Positions 22,886 through 31,516 of a stretch of DNA of 64,000 nt are shown here, piece after piece (positions within the stretch are counted from its first letter, which is position 1; each line of letters begins with the position of its first letter). The DNA is from DATARR01 sp034666985. Its GTDB lineage: Bacteria; Acidobacteriota; Thermoanaerobaculia; Multivoradales; UBA5704. The notes under the pieces were generated by a model. That model ran no database searches. It was not told the DNA's origin and saw only the letters and a program-made list of their open reading frames with translations. The stretch is taken from NCBI GenBank assembly GCA_034666985.1, contig JAXDKS010000015.1:62001-126000 (forward strand), written 5' to 3'. A program made the translations under genes and the position numbers.

Positions 22886-24484
22886 TCATCCCTCGGACTC
22901 CATCCGGGTGAAGAGCGCGTTTGTGTCTGGACCTACTGTCGGTAGCCCCAGCGCTGCTGTCGTTGCCTTCCTGGATGGCCCGATCATGAACTGCACGCCG
23001 AGTATGCCCAGCAGCACTTCGCCGCTTGGCGGGAGCGGAAACGTGAACACGTCTCGGTCCCAGTGTTCCAACTCGAGCCGGGACGGTAGCGGTCCGAATT
23101 CCAGCACGAGGCCGCCGTTCTCTTCCCGAACGGTAATATCGCCGTACAACTCGTTGGTGTAAGAACCGGTGTAGGCATCAAGCGACAGCGGCGGTCCGTC
23201 GGCGGGCGCGTCACCCCGAGGGAATGGTGCAGCGACGCTCACCGCGGCCAGCGCCGCAGCGGTTTGGGCCTCGAAGATGCCGATCCAGTCCTCGGTCGGT
23301 TCGCCCCGCTCGACGATCTCGAAGAACGCCTTGGGAATCGCGTCCGAAAGCGAGTTGGGCCAGGCATTGCTCAGCACCACGATGCCAAGTCCGGCGGCGG
23401 GCAGCAGACTCACCCCTGTCCGGAAGCCGCTGTTGAAATCGCCGATGTGGTGCATGAGGAGACGGCCCCGCTCGTCGTACTGCAGGTACCAGCCCAGCCC
23501 GTAGAACAACGCCGGCCCATCCGCCGGATTCGGCGGCGATTCCGCGAGGATCTGCGGTCTGCGGGTCTCAAGCAGCGGCGCGCTGGCCACCACCTCAGCC
23601 CCCTCGAACACTCCACCGCCCAATTGCAGCCGCATCCAGCGTGTCAGGTCCTGCACGGTGGTGCTGACCCCGCCTGCCGGCGACGAGGCGTCGGCGTCGG
23701 TGACTTCACCCAGGGCCCAGACGCCGTCTCGCGTTCGGTAGTGCGGGGCGGCCTTGTTTGTCCGGCCCACGTAGTCAGCAAGACGGTAGCTGGAGGTGGC
23801 CATCCCGAGCGGTGCGAACAGCCGCTCATCGGCGAGGTCCTCCCAGGTCTGTCCGGTTGCCATGGCCGCCGCGTAGGCCGCGACGGAAAGTGGCAGGTTC
23901 GCGTAGGCGAAGGACGTACGAAGCGAGGTTGCAGGTGGCACATAGCGCAGCCGGCGCACGCTCTCCTCGCGCCCGTACCCGAAGGTCGAGGTCAGGCCGT
24001 CCCCGGCATAGGCCGGCAGTCCGGAGCGGTGGCTGAAGAGGTCGCGCAGGGTGACCTGGGCGCTCAACCATGGATCGGATAGCGCGAACCCGGGGAGTAG
24101 GTCGGCCGCCACAGCGTCCCAGGTCGTTGCGCCGTCGCCGACCACAGCGGCGACCAGTGTCGAGGAGATCGACTTGGACATCGAGGCGAGCTGAAATACC
24201 GTCTCCGGCGTGACCGCATCGGGTTTGCCCACCTCGCGGACGCCAAAGGCCCGCTCGTAGACGACCGCGTCGTCGTAGACGACGGCGACAGCCGCGCCGG
24301 GCACGCCGGTACGCATCATCGCGTCCTCGAGCAGGCCGTCAAGTTTGGGCAGGGCGGCCTCGACCTGGTCAGGAGTAATCATCGCCTCGTTGACCACGAT
24401 CGGTGTCGAACTGACGGGCGACGGCGCGGCCACGGGGAAAGGCCGCAGAAAATCTTTGTCAACTCGATGAGCGACCTCTTTCAT
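22886..24484 (-). CDS. Class C beta-lactamase-type serine hydrolase
   Basis: 532 residues. The penicillin-binding fold is clear: Ser101-x-x-Lys104 in LASMSKSIS, Tyr194-Ala-Asn196 in FAYANLP, and HHIGDF near the third motif. The C-terminal about 110 residues (LDAYTGSYTNELYGDITVRE) form the DUF3471-like beta domain. No signal peptide is evident at the chosen start. Family members are esterases, D-aminopeptidases or beta-lactamases; calling it a resistance gene would be unjustified. A TTGACA/TAAAAC promoter lies upstream. It is the largest intact metabolic-type gene of the island. Confidence 0.9.
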   Translation of the reverse strand: MKEVAHRVDKDFLRPFPVAAPSPVSSTPIVVNEAMITPDQVEAALPKLDGLLEDAMMRTGVPGAAVAVVYDDAVVYERAFGVREVGKPDAVTPETVFQLASMSKSISSTLVAAVVGDGATTWDAVAADLLPGFALSDPWLSAQVTLRDLFSHRSGLPAYAGDGLTSTFGYGREESVRRLRYVPPATSLRTSFAYANLPLSVAAYAAAMATGQTWEDLADERLFAPLGMATSSYRLADYVGRTNKAAPHYRTRDGVWALGEVTDADASSPAGGVSTTVQDLTRWMRLQLGGGVFEGAEVVASAPLLETRRPQILAESPPNPADGPALFYGLGWYLQYDERGRLLMHHIGDFNSGFRTGVSLLPAAGLGIVVLSNAWPNSLSDAIPKAFFEIVERGEPTEDWIGIFEAQTAAALAAVSVAAPFPRGDAPADGPPLSLDAYTGSYTNELYGDITVREENGGLVLEFGPLPSRLELEHWDRDVFTFPLPPSGEVLLGILGVQFMIGPSRKATTAALGLPTVGPDTNALFTRMESEG

Positions 24485-24553
24485 TGCGATGTCCCTGTCT
24501 CTGATTCGTCGAAGAACTTCTTTGTTCCCATCGCAGGAGTCCTCCTCTTGGAT

Positions 24554-24582
24554 GTTTTACGCCATACTTGCGCCACTGTCAA
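24554..24582 (-). promoter_or_regulatory. Sigma-70-like promoter of the serine hydrolase gene
   Basis: On the minus strand TTGACA (complement of 24577-24582) is followed after 17 bases by TAAAAC (complement of 24554-24559), about 70 bases before the start codon. The -35 box is perfect and the -10 box partial. Confidence 0.55.
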
Positions 24583-26068
24583 GTACAAGCTCCTTAGAGC
24601 ATTTAACCCGCAACTCAAGACGGTGGCCATCGATCCCGAGGCCGGCCAGGTTGGATGCTGCCGGACGTCTCTTCTGAGCGCAGTGAGCGCCAATCGAGCG
24701 CGAGCACTGGCACCGATTAGCGCGCTTGGGGAGACAAGGGGCGAGAAGCGCTGACTAACCGCCGCCGACACAGCGGGCTTAGGGCCTGGCAAGAAAAGCG
24801 GTGCGGCCGAGGGCACGCGCTGCGTTGGCGCTAGCCGCTCCCTCCTCTGCCCTGGCCTCGCCTTCGGCCCTCGTCGAGATCTCTGAGGAGGTCCCCGCTC
24901 CTTGGGTGGCCGACGGTGTCAGACATATCGACGCCCCGAAGCTACGCCCCCCTCAGGCTACTCCGCCTTGCCCCCCGGCACTGTCTGCCCGCCCGCATCG
25001 ACACCGCAGCGGCCCCAACGTCGCTGCGCTCCGTCGCCTCACCTCTTGTCTGCTGGAGGCCTGAATCGCGGAGGGGGGGCGGGGGAACCCGCAGGATTGC
25101 CCCGCTCGTTAGGGTCGGTGCTCGCCCGCGGCTGCCAGCGCGAGCGCGAGGGTGTGCTCGGCGTCGGCGGGTGCGTCGGCGGGCACGTGCACGTCGACCG
25201 TCATGCGCCCGGCGGCGTCGGTGACGCTTGTGCCGAGGTCACGCCCGCCGTCGTCGGCGTCGCGGGTGGCGACGGTGACCCCGGCCAGCGGCGCGCCAAG
25301 CGGGTCGACGAGCCGCAATCGAGGTCAGGGCGGCCGTCCGGCTGGGCGCCAGGAGCCGATGCCCATCTCGACCGCATGGCTGACGTCCGCCGCCGGGGCG
25401 GGGTCATCGGTCTGCCCGAGGTGGCCGACAACCAGATCGCCGAGGCCGAGGCCGTCTCCGGCTCGCCGCCTACCGCGCGCTGCTGGCTCAATTCGGCACC
25501 AGCCACGCGGAGCTGCGCTGGGCCCGGGCGGGCACCGACGCCGAGCGGTCGGGGGCGGCGGTGTCCCCGTGCCGCCCCCCGAAAGTAAGCCGGTGCGGCC
25601 CTACAGGCCTGGAGGCAAAACGGGAGCAAGCCAGTGCTATGTATTACGCGGCTCTGCCGCTCCATACATAGCAGCTTGCCCGCATTCGCGCTGCGCGCTC
25701 AAGCGGGAAAGAATGTTCTCCGAGTTTGTCCCCTCCGCTTGATTGATCTGATAATTCCAGCGGTGTCCACCGACCTGGAGATTTAATCTCCAGGGCTGTC
25801 GCCGTAATTGCCGTTTGACCAGTAGTAACGGCTGCCCCTGTGACATCAACTCCTCCTACGAGATTGACGAGATACCCCGCGCCTGCGCTCGCGACAGCGT
25901 GGCCGATTCCCCTGGCGAACCGCTGTGCTGTCTCCCCACCGTCGAAACTTCGGCCACCACGTAGCGGGCCAATTCTCCACCGAGAAAACCCGCAAGCGCT
26001 GCCACAGGACTGGAAGCATTAAAGGCCCTCCCTTGGCAGTGACACGGCTCTCTGCCATGTCCGTGGCG
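24583..26068. other. Gene-poor stretch with decayed fragments
   Basis: No intact gene was found. On the minus strand 25109-25318 encodes a domain-like piece (MRLVDPLGAPLAGVTVATRD, TDAAGRMTVDVHVPADAPAD) typical of a carboxypeptidase-regulatory-like beta fold. It lacks its neighbours and start. On the plus strand near 25465-25550 a frame reads RLAAYRALLAQFGTSHAELR without a usable start. Codon patterns suggest foreign, high-GC origin and decay by frameshift. Confidence 0.45.
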
Positions 26069-26368
26069 TTAGCTGGCGTCGTTGGCCTCGTCCTCCAATT
26101 TGGGCCCCGGACTGGGTCCCGGACTGGGGCTCGGCGTGGGCTCCGGACTGGGGCTCGGTGTGGGTGCCGGACTGGGGCTCGGCGTAGGGGCCGGAAGGCA
26201 ATCGGGTCCGCGCAGGGTATCGCAGATCTCCGGACAGCCGGAAATTGCACAGGTCTCCGTAACACCGCCGTTCTCCGCGTCGCCCCATCCGCGGACCAAG
26301 CCCAACTCGCTGTTGAGTCGCAGCAGAGTCTCCCGGTTCAGCAGCAATTTGTGAGTTCTCTTTTTCAT
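26069..26368 (-). CDS. Putative RiPP (class I lanthipeptide-like) precursor with Pro/Ser tail
   Basis: 99 residues from ATG 26368 with AAAGGA upstream. The N-terminus MKKRTHKLLLNRETLLRLN resembles the K-L-x-L-x-(R/K)-E-T-L-x-x-L leader of class I lanthipeptide precursors. A Cys/Thr/Ser-containing segment follows (TETCAISGCPEICDTLRGPDC is 21 residues, positions about 37-57), with four Cys. The tail is an imperfect repeat of APTPSPSP-type units. No dehydratase, cyclase or protease gene lies nearby, so modification would have to be in trans. A promoter with a perfect -35 box precedes it. The leader match is from recall of the family pattern. Confidence 0.55.
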   Translation of the reverse strand: MKKRTHKLLLNRETLLRLNSELGLVRGWGDAENGGVTETCAISGCPEICDTLRGPDCLPAPTPSPSPAPTPSPSPEPTPSPSPGPSPGPKLEDEANDAS

Positions 26369-26388
26369 GTGCTTTCCTTTGGATATTG

Positions 26389-26418
26389 ATGGTACACGTT
26401 GCCAGAATTCTCTGTCAA
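26389..26418 (-). promoter_or_regulatory. Promoter of the RiPP-like precursor
   Basis: TTGACA (complement of 26413-26418) and TACCAT (complement of 26389-26394) are separated by 18 bases on the minus strand, about 20 bases before the start codon region. The surrounding sequence is AT-rich relative to the window. Confidence 0.5.
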
Positions 26419-27438
26419 GCTGCTTATCAGCTCATTGTCATAGATCGTTATACGCATACCAATCGTGGCCCCTGGAACCTTCCTCCTCACTCAGCCGGCC
26501 TCCTCGGGTCGCTGGAGTGCTGAGCCACGGCGGGTGCGCTGCCCGAGGGTTTCCGCTACGAGTCATGAACCGAGGCCGCTTGCGGCCGCAGGGGCGACGC
26601 CTTGGCGTTGTCCCAAGCGTTCTCGACCGAGCGAATTTCGCGATGGTGGAGAACATGGCTTGCACAGCCGTTTGGGTTGTCCAGGGATGTCCGGGTCCCG
26701 AGCGGCGAATGCCTCAGGTTAGCCGCCGCAAGAGCGAGACTCTGCACTCCTTGCCACGTGGCAAGATGACCGCACGCCCAAGCCGTGAGCCATGCACCGC
26801 ACGGGGGACCGACCCGTTTCAGACGAGCAACTAGAACCGCCGCCCGTTGTGTCCCGCCTGCGGGTGGGTGAGCAACGGGAGCCTCCACCGGTCGCCGGTG
26901 TCAACCCAAGCGCTCCGCCGGGGGTGGGGCCGCCTAAAGCGCCCGTCTGAGAATGAGGGCCAGCTAGGCCGTGGCCTCCAGAGCCAGGGTGACGCGCTAA
27001 AGACTCCTGGCCTAGTCTCTCTCGCCCGACGACCCGCTGTTAGGCCTGGACCGCGCAGAAAAAACACAGAAAAACAGCAGCCTGCACCGCCGCCCGTCCG
27101 GTGCAAGCCATGTTCTATGCGGGCGGAAAAATCGCGCCGCATAGAACCGTCGGCCGCGCCAAGGCGCAGCCGGGGGGCTCGCAAGCGATCCCCAGGGGAA
27201 GTTTTCAACACTCTTGCGGCTGTTCTCGGTAGGAGTGAGCCAAGTAATACAGCAACAACGCTTAAGATTTTAGTATCCTAAATTCGGCGTGAGTCCGGCG
27301 AAAGATCCGTTCCCGCCGCTACTGGAGATTCCCCTCGACATCCCCACGCAAATGCTGTCCCGCAAACTTGCCAGCCGCGGGACTCGCGACAAACGCGTGC
27401 CTTTCAAAAGAGCATATAAACACTCTGTCGCTTCAATC
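26419..27438. other. Region without a convincing gene; holds inverted repeat copy
   Basis: All frames are short and interrupted. The only structured item is the 61-bp inverted-repeat copy at 27122-27182. The region just upstream of the AlpA-type gene becomes AT-rich. Confidence 0.5.
27122..27182. repeat. 61-bp inverted repeat, left copy
   Basis: The reverse complement of this segment equals 31089-31149 with a single mismatch. The two copies flank a 3.9-kb block containing the AlpA-type, membrane/zinc-finger, ParB-like and Mrr-like genes. It could be the end of a composite transposable unit or the product of an inversion-duplication. Confidence 0.85.
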
Positions 27439-27467
27439 TTGACAGATCACGAGAGGGGACCTATTAT
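27439..27467 (+). promoter_or_regulatory. Near-consensus promoter of the AlpA-type gene
   Basis: TTGACA (27439-27444) and TATTAT (27462-27467) are separated by 17 bases. This is the best sigma-70-like promoter in the window. The start codon at 27500 is preceded by GGAGGAG. Confidence 0.8.
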
Positions 27468-27499
27468 TTCTACGTGTTGATCGTTCGGAGGAGTTAGAC

Positions 27500-27757
27500 A
27501 TGGCCAACGACCTGGAATTAATCAGAAGGCCGGAAGTGCTGAGAATTACCGGCCTCAAAAAATCAACCCTCTACAGTCTCATGAGTCGCAGCGATGATCC
27601 ATTCCCGCCGAATTATCCAACGTCGGAGCGCGGACGAGCGTGGGTTAAATCGGAAGTCATAGAATGGTGCGAGCGAAGAAGAAACATCGCAAGAACGATT
27701 ACTCCTATCGAGCGGGCAGTGCGAATCAGAAAAGCGGCGGCAGGAAGCCGCGCCTAA
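27500..27757 (+). CDS. AlpA-family regulator/excisionase-like protein
   Basis: 85 residues with GGAGGAG upstream of the ATG. The sequence RRPEVLRITGLKKSTLYSLM, then DPFPPNYPTSERGRAWVKSE and VIEWCERR, is the winged-helix AlpA/excisionase pattern of integrative elements. Such proteins activate integrase or direct excision. It is driven by a near-consensus promoter and lies within the 61-bp inverted repeats. The integrase gene itself is 9 kb to the right, so regulation of the neighbouring genes is equally possible. Confidence 0.88.
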   Translation: MANDLELIRRPEVLRITGLKKSTLYSLMSRSDDPFPPNYPTSERGRAWVKSEVIEWCERRRNIARTITPIERAVRIRKAAAGSRA

Positions 27758-27848
27758 ATGGCGATCCGCTCCTAATGGCAACTCTATCTTTTTGTTTAGG
27801 AGGCCCTTCCCTGTTAGTCCGGCCTCCACTCTCCCGGAGGCCCAACGC

Positions 27849-28526
27849 GTGACCCGCCCCGGCCGCTTGATCTCTCTGCTCCCCATTTTCGCTACCGTCC
27901 CGCGACTCGGACTTGTCGTCCTTGGGGCCGACCGACAGAGCGTAACCCTCGAAACCCGCTCCGCCCTCCTCTGGATCAGCTCCGCGGCTCTTGCCGCCTT
28001 GGTCGGACTCGCCGAGGTCTACGTCGGCATGACCGTGGTGTCCCGTCGACATGCCGGGCTCGCCCTGCTCTGGGTCGCTATCACCGTCGTCCTCAATGCG
28101 CTGATCGTGCCCCTCTCGGTCTCCGGCCTAGAAGCTATTCCCCTCTGGCAGATCCTCGCCTCACGTCCCCTCCAGGTCACCTGGGGAGCAGGGCTCGGCT
28201 TGCTCTCCACCTTGTGCGTCTGTGGCTGCTTGTGGGCCGATGTCGTCCGGGATGGCTCCGGACTGGCCGCCTCCTACGAGGCCCACCTGCTCGGCCGCGT
28301 CGCCGAGGAGGAGGCCCGAGCTAGCGCCCTGGAAGCGCAGCTCAGCGCCCTGCGAGCGCAGGTCGAGCGCGCTGTCAGCGCCGCTCCCTCCGCTCCAGCG
28401 CCGCTCCCCACTCACTCGCCCTGCGACCTCTGCGGATACTGGCACGAGGACCAGCGCAAAGTGGCCGGACACATCACCCAGTGCCGACGCCGAGCGCGCT
28501 CCAGGGTCATGAGCGACCCCGCTTGA
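27849..28526 (+). CDS. Membrane protein with coiled coil and C2HC-type finger
   Basis: 225 residues from GTG 27849, which has CGGAGG nine bases upstream. The N-terminal half holds four hydrophobic helices (ALLWISSAALAALVGLAEVY, LALLWVAITVVLNALIVPL, WGAGLGLLSTLCVCGCLWAD among them). A coiled coil follows (VAEEEARASALEAQLSALRA), then a Pro/Ala linker and a putative zinc knuckle, CDLCGYWHEDQRKVAGHITQ with a final Cys. I do not recognise the family. A fragment of its coiled-coil coding sequence is duplicated at 30929-30979. A membrane-anchored nucleic-acid or protein sensor is conceivable. Confidence 0.72.
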   Translation: MTRPGRLISLLPIFATVPRLGLVVLGADRQSVTLETRSALLWISSAALAALVGLAEVYVGMTVVSRRHAGLALLWVAITVVLNALIVPLSVSGLEAIPLWQILASRPLQVTWGAGLGLLSTLCVCGCLWADVVRDGSGLAASYEAHLLGRVAEEEARASALEAQLSALRAQVERAVSAAPSAPAPLPTHSPCDLCGYWHEDQRKVAGHITQCRRRARSRVMSDPA

Positions 28527-28830
28527 GCTACTGCCCTCGCGCGCTCCGGCTTTTCACTAGGCTGTACCCGCCGCCTAGGACTGTCTGCTGTCTTAACAGC
28601 TTCAAGTACGGGTCTGCTGTCTCGCCTCCCTAGCGTCTTCCTCCCACCGCCCGTCGCCCTGCGGGAAGCTGTTCCCGGAGGCCGAGCGGCCTCCCTCCAG
28701 GGTGATGGTTCAGAGGGTAGACAGTTTGCTCGGGGTGGAATGGCCGAAAATGTTGGCACCTATGCCGGTTCCCAGGGGGTGCGCAGCCCTGTTATGATGG
28801 CTAGTCAGACGCGTCCTTTGGAGGGAACCT
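28527..28830. other. Intergenic region, no gene seen
   Basis: About 300 bases with no credible frame. A TATGAT box at 28793 might serve as a -10 element for the ParB-like gene, but no matching -35 box was found. Confidence 0.4.
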
Positions 28831-29982
28831 ATGCCTGCCGAGTCTTTGCCAATTACCAGCCAAGTCGCCAGTAGTTCCTCAATTCATGGAGAGGGCGGCG
28901 TGCCTCATTTTCACGAAGAAACGCTTAGTCACTCACAGTTGCTGCTAGATCCAAACAACTACCGCTACCAAGACGGCGCCGATTTCGTCTATGCAGACGA
29001 GAAACGATTTCATGAGGCAAGCGTGCAAGACCGAGCCTTTCGCCGATTAAGAGCCGATGAAGGCCTCGGCCAGCTCAAGAGCTCTTTTTTAACGAATGGG
29101 TTTATCCCGGTCGAGCGTCTCGTCGTAAGGCGGTATCAGTACGCAGCCGATCGCTACGTTGTATTAGAGGGTAATAGGCGCCTGGCTGCATTGCGATGGA
29201 TAGCCCAGGATCACGAAGCTGGAGTCCGCGTGCCCCGAGGGGTATTAGAATCGCTCGAATCTGTTCCGGTGGTTATCGTCGATGATGACGCAGATGCCTC
29301 CTTCTACGAATCTCTTATGGGAGTGAGGCATGTATCAGGAATCAAGCAGTGGGGCGGATATCAGCGTGCCAAGCTAGTATTCACCTTGAAGGAAACCCAT
29401 GGCCTCTCGAGCAGCGATGTTGCCGGGCGCCTGGGAATGTCAGCTCAGGAAGTGAACCGAAGATACCGAGCGTTTAAAGCCCTCCAACAGATGCAGAGCG
29501 ACGAAGACTTTGGCGGCCATGCAAAGCCAGACATGTACCCACTTTTCCATGAGGCGGTTTCTGTGCCAGTCGTTCGTGAATGGCTAGGCTGGGACGAACG
29601 CATAGGAACATTTACTAATGACGAGCAGGTTAAGAATTTATATAGGCTGATTACACCAGGCCAAGACGATGAGGAGCAGACAAGAGAGCCAAAAATTACC
29701 ACCTACCTGCAGATCCGAGAGCTGCGAGACATAATACCCAATCCCGAGGCTCAACGCATACTTCTAGATCCTACCAGAAGTTTTTTTGATGCGATGACCT
29801 TGGCTAAGCGCGAAGAGCTATCTCGCTCCTGGGCAACTCAGGTCGCTGAGGCTATAGGGGCACTGCAGAATATCAGCGTGATCGACCTTCAGAGACTGAC
29901 GACCGAGGATATGGACCAGATAGTCAAACTTAGGGATCTGGCCGACAACATTGTTAGTACATACAAAAAATTGACTTCTTGA
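28831..29982 (+). CDS. ParB/Srx-like N-terminal domain protein
   Basis: 383 residues. Residues about 80-125 carry the ParB-like core, with FIPVERLVVRRYQ and VVLEGNRRLAALR, the latter corresponding to the ParB G-x-R-R nucleotide-binding loop. A helix-turn-helix follows near 190-217 (GLSSSDVAGRLGMSAQEVNR). The C-terminal half is helical and unrecognised. It is not a chromosome-partition gene by context, since no parA is present. It lies 15 bp upstream of a Mrr-like endonuclease and is clearly lower in GC than the core genes. A role in sequence-dependent DNA recognition or CTP-gated control of the nuclease is my inference. Confidence 0.82.
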   Translation: MPAESLPITSQVASSSSIHGEGGVPHFHEETLSHSQLLLDPNNYRYQDGADFVYADEKRFHEASVQDRAFRRLRADEGLGQLKSSFLTNGFIPVERLVVRRYQYAADRYVVLEGNRRLAALRWIAQDHEAGVRVPRGVLESLESVPVVIVDDDADASFYESLMGVRHVSGIKQWGGYQRAKLVFTLKETHGLSSSDVAGRLGMSAQEVNRRYRAFKALQQMQSDEDFGGHAKPDMYPLFHEAVSVPVVREWLGWDERIGTFTNDEQVKNLYRLITPGQDDEEQTREPKITTYLQIRELRDIIPNPEAQRILLDPTRSFFDAMTLAKREELSRSWATQVAEAIGALQNISVIDLQRLTTEDMDQIVKLRDLADNIVSTYKKLTS

Positions 29983-29997
29983 TGATCATCCAGGCAA

Positions 29998-30873
29998 ATG
30001 AGACCAGGCCCCAAAGCCGCGAAACAGTTCTTGCTTGACCTAATCGAGGTAGATGCACCTCCTCGCCGTGCAATCGACTGGTTGGTTCAGATAAGCCTTT
30101 CCGAAGGTTGGCATCGTAGTGAGGAAGAAGCCCTAGAAGTAGCCGAGCGCTGGAAGGAAGAGTTTATGCGGCTTCTGCGCGAGGAGATAAGCGGGTGTAA
30201 TCGTGCTGGTAAGTTCACGCCGGTCGCACTTAACAGTTCCTCAGAAGAGTTCATTCAAGGGTCCGCGTTTTCCGAGCCGCAAGAGCCTCAGGCAATCCGG
30301 AGTGCTAAGCTTAGACTTGCTCGCCATGGGGAATATGCAGAGGCGCTGAGAAATTTGAGTCCCAGAGAATTTGAAGCCTTATGTGCTGGACTTCTTCATC
30401 TGTTGGGAGTGGATAATCCACGAGTTACCCCCTATTCCTCTGATGAGGGAATCGACTTTTATGGGCGGCTTTTCCTTGGCAAGATAATTAGACCAGATCT
30501 TGTTTTTGGAGGAGCACTGACGCAAATGTCCGCTTGGCTGATTGGCCAAGCGAAACATTACACAACGGGTCGCATCTCAACGTTTGAGGTTCGCGAACTG
30601 GTTGGAGCAGTTGAATTGGCAAAAGGCGGGGCATTCGCGTCACTGGGGCATGCGTACTCCGATCTTAAAATACGTGTCTGTGATCCTATTTTCTACCTCT
30701 TTTTCACAACAGGAAGAATTACCGCGAATAGCTGGCGCCTCCTCGACCGCAGTGGCATTGCGGCAATGGATGGAAATGCGGTCGCCTCGTTTCTCGCTGA
30801 ACATGCAATAGGGGTAACCGAAGACGGATTTAGCCTCAAAGGCCTACGCGAGTGGCTTTCAGTCCGGGGATAG
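29998..30873 (+). CDS. Mrr-like PD-(D/E)xK restriction endonuclease
   Basis: 291 residues. The C-terminal half has LSPREFEALCAGLLHLLG (Glu125), DEGIDFYGR (Asp153) and WLIGQAKHY (Gln184-Ala-Lys186), the E/D/QxK constellation of Mrr-type nucleases. These cleave modified or invading DNA. The N-terminal 100 residues are helical and specific to this protein. It forms an apparent two-gene operon with the ParB-like gene upstream, 15 bp apart. No methyltransferase is present, so it is either modification-dependent or controlled by its partner. This is a reasonable candidate defence module within the island. Confidence 0.85.
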   Translation: MRPGPKAAKQFLLDLIEVDAPPRRAIDWLVQISLSEGWHRSEEEALEVAERWKEEFMRLLREEISGCNRAGKFTPVALNSSSEEFIQGSAFSEPQEPQAIRSAKLRLARHGEYAEALRNLSPREFEALCAGLLHLLGVDNPRVTPYSSDEGIDFYGRLFLGKIIRPDLVFGGALTQMSAWLIGQAKHYTTGRISTFEVRELVGAVELAKGGAFASLGHAYSDLKIRVCDPIFYLFFTTGRITANSWRLLDRSGIAAMDGNAVASFLAEHAIGVTEDGFSLKGLREWLSVRG

Positions 30874-30928
30874 GTGCCAACCCGCGTAAGCCCTGGCTCA
30901 CGCTCTGTCGGTCGGCCGCAAAGGAGCC

Positions 30929-31290
30929 AGCGTCCTGGAAGCGCACCCCAGCGCCCTGCGAGCGCAGGTCGAGCGCGCCGCTCCCCTGGTCCGCTGCCAA
31001 CGCCACCCGGCCCCGCTCAGGGAGCGCTGAGAGTGCGCTCGGAAGGGGGCGGCTACAGGGTCGCCCAGACTCTAAGCCGCCCGCTGCTGCGAGCCCCCCG
31101 GCTGCGCCTTGGCGCGGCCGACGGTTCTATGCGGCGCGATTCTTCCGCCAGAAGCGGCTGCTCAACCAAGCACTAGGTCTCTGGCGGGAGAAGCTGGCTC
31201 GGCTGGAGAGTGAGGCTCATGCGCAGGACGAGATTGAGGGGACCTACAACCTCTACACCTATTGGCCGGAGCGCGAGCCGGGCGGGGTCG
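30929..31290 (+). pseudogene. Mosaic of gene fragments (coiled-coil gene and integrase C-terminus)
   Basis: 30929-30979 repeats, with a few mismatches, the coiled-coil coding segment 28323-28373 of the membrane/zinc-finger gene. 31178-31275 encodes LGLWREKLARLESEAHAQDE followed by IEGTYNLYTYWPERE. These are two pieces of the C-terminus of the integrase at 36884-38197, but in swapped order. No complete gene exists between 30874 and 31516. The patchwork suggests repeated recombination with relatives of the present island. Confidence 0.75.
31089..31149. repeat. 61-bp inverted repeat, right copy
   Basis: Reverse complement of 27122-27182 with one mismatch. It lies between the coiled-coil fragment and the integrase fragments. 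Confidence 0.85.
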
Positions 31291-31468
31291 TGCTGGTGCA
31301 TCAGGGCGTTCAGCAGATCCTGCCAGCCCGCTCCGGCATAGCCGAGCCGGTTCAGCCCTGGACTCCTCTGAGCTTCCTGCGCTTTGCCTCAGGGTGCTTT
31401 AGTTCAACGATGAACGAAGCCGCCGCAGGACCAACACCAAGGTTGCTCCGTGAGACCGCCGCCTAGTG

Positions 31469-31474
31469 TATAAT
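31469..31474 (+). promoter_or_regulatory. Perfect TATAAT -10 box before the HslV-like gene
   Basis: TATAAT lies 43 bases upstream of the GTG start. A TTGCTC 20 bases further upstream is a poor and over-spaced -35 candidate. Confidence 0.55.
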
Positions 31475-31516
31475 GGGACATAGAAGATGGTGCAAGTCAG
31501 AAAGTGAGGTGCACCC

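Noticed and set aside
22886..24484. Annotating the serine hydrolase as an antibiotic-resistance beta-lactamase
   Set aside because: The SxxK/YxN/HxG fold is shared by many esterases and peptidases, and a C-terminal DUF3471-like domain argues for a non-lactamase role.
28831..29982. Chromosome or plasmid partition gene parB
   Set aside because: No parA or parS-like repeats were seen, and the downstream neighbour is a nuclease.
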